NCBI GenBank assembly: GCA_012512355.1
Contig: JAAZEI010000068.1
Location: 1-16,671 of the forward strand
Length of the DNA: 16,671 nucleotides
Direction of reading: 5' to 3'
DNA from: Clostridiales bacterium
GTDB lineage: Bacteria > Bacillota > Clostridia > Christensenellales > Aristaeellaceae
Under the pieces are notes generated by a model. It worked only from the letters and a program-made list of their open reading frames with translations, had not been told where the DNA came from and did not search any database. A program made the position numbers and the translations under genes. Below are positions 16,275 through 16,671 of this stretch, piece by piece. The first letter of the stretch is position 1, and every line of letters begins with the position of its first letter.

Positions 16275-16285
16275 GAAGGAAAAAC

Positions 16286-16671
16286 ATGAGCGAAAACAAT
16301 CATAAAGAAAAACCGGCAAACGACCATCCTAAGCCTGACAAAAAGGGGCAGAGCAGTTTTCCGGGAAAAAGAGATGCCAAACGAGGTTATCAAGGCAAGA
16401 AACCTTATGCCAAGCCGGCTTATGGCAAATCTGCTACTGGTAAAGACAGTTCTTACCAAAATCAACGCAAACCAAACACAGGACCGGCAGGCCAAAATCA
16501 GAGCAAAAAGACAGACTTTGCCAAACCTGCTTATGGAAAACCTGCTTTTAATAAAGATGATTCTACTCAGGGCGCACGCAAGCCCTACGGTCGTCCAGCA
16601 CCCCAGGGACAAAGCGGTGAGCGCAGTTTCGCCAAACCTGCCTATGGGAAACCGGCGTATAACAAAAGCGC
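16286..16671 (+). CDS. Partial gene: basic repeat-rich N-terminal region
   Basis: An open frame runs from ATG 16286 to the window end (128 codons, no stop), with AGGAAGGA (16273-16280) 5 nt before the start and 30 nt after fmt. The visible protein begins MSENNHKEKPAND and is rich in Lys, Pro, Gly, Gln, Tyr and Ala, with no hydrophobic segment, so it is probably disordered and basic. From residue 42 it is built of 37-residue tandem repeats starting AKPAYGK. No enzyme domain is visible. In many Bacillota the gene after fmt is rsmB, a 16S rRNA cytosine methyltransferase. An RsmB or other RNA-modification enzyme with a basic N-terminal tail is a reasonable guess, but nothing in the visible part proves it. 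A separate small RNA-binding protein is the alternative. Confidence 0.75.
   Translation, partial: MSENNHKEKPANDHPKPDKKGQSSFPGKRDAKRGYQGKKPYAKPAYGKSATGKDSSYQNQRKPNTGPAGQNQSKKTDFAKPAYGKPAFNKDDSTQGARKPYGRPAPQGQSGERSFAKPAYGKPAYNKS
16409..16671 (+). repeat. 111-bp tandem repeat (37 aa), at least 2.3 copies
   Basis: Copies start at 16409, 16520 and 16631, exactly 111 bp apart. Each protein unit begins AKPAYGK, has K at unit position 12, RKP at 20-22, Q-x-Q-S near 29-32 and an aromatic residue at the end. Synonymous differences between copies (for example AAG CCG and AAA CCT for KP) show that the units are not recent exact duplicates. The third copy is cut by the window edge. Confidence 0.9.

Noticed and set aside
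16409..16671. CRISPR-like array from the evenly spaced repeats
   Set aside because: The 111-bp period is in frame with a coding sequence, repeats diverge at synonymous positions and the spacers are also related, so it is a protein repeat.

Overview
The window looks like chromosome of a low-to-mid GC Bacillota, most likely a clostridial relative. Three things point there: the yicC–gmk–rpoZ–coaBC–priA–def–fmt gene order, a T-box leader in front of thrS, and a KtrAB-type potassium system. Shine-Dalgarno sites are strong AGGAGG-like, and promoters are of the housekeeping TTGACA/TATAAT kind with 17-nt spacers. This is inference from gene content; no species is claimed.

Region by region. (1) 1-1398: an intact IS4-type transposase gene, with the left end of the element probably outside the window. 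(2) 1582-3688: a promoter followed by ktrB and ktrA, which encode the membrane subunit and the cytosolic nucleotide-binding gate of a K+ uptake system. (3) 3915-6480: a TTG-initiated metallophosphoesterase gene overlapping by 17 nt a 633-aa cytosolic protein. That protein joins a ParB-like N-terminal segment to a BMP/Med-type nucleoside-binding domain. The pair ends at a bidirectional terminator (6529-6563). (4) 6583-8782, minus strand: thrS (threonyl-tRNA synthetase) with a complete regulatory leader consisting of promoter, T-box with probable ACC specifier, antiterminator and terminator. (5) 8783-9489: an AT-rich spacer holding a repeat cluster, then a small ArsR-like winged-helix regulator with its own promoter and terminator. 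(6) 9586-16671: a long housekeeping operon. It runs yicC, gmk, rpoZ, coaBC, priA, def, fmt, then a gene that leaves the window and begins with exact 37-residue tandem repeats.

The last operon ties together RNA turnover (YicC), GDP synthesis (Gmk), RNA polymerase assembly (omega), coenzyme A synthesis (CoaBC), replication restart (PriA) and N-formylmethionine handling (Fmt formylates initiator tRNA, Def removes the formyl group). Genes are packed with overlaps of 8, 4 and 1 nt, so translational coupling is likely. The remA (DUF370) gene commonly found between yicC and gmk in Bacillota is missing here.

The least ordinary items are the phosphoesterase/ParB-BMP pair, the basic 37-aa repeat protein at the right edge, a pure GAA repeat giving Def a ten-glutamate tail, and the repeat cluster at 8849-8885. 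Nothing resembling a CRISPR array, phage, toxin-antitoxin or defence island was seen.
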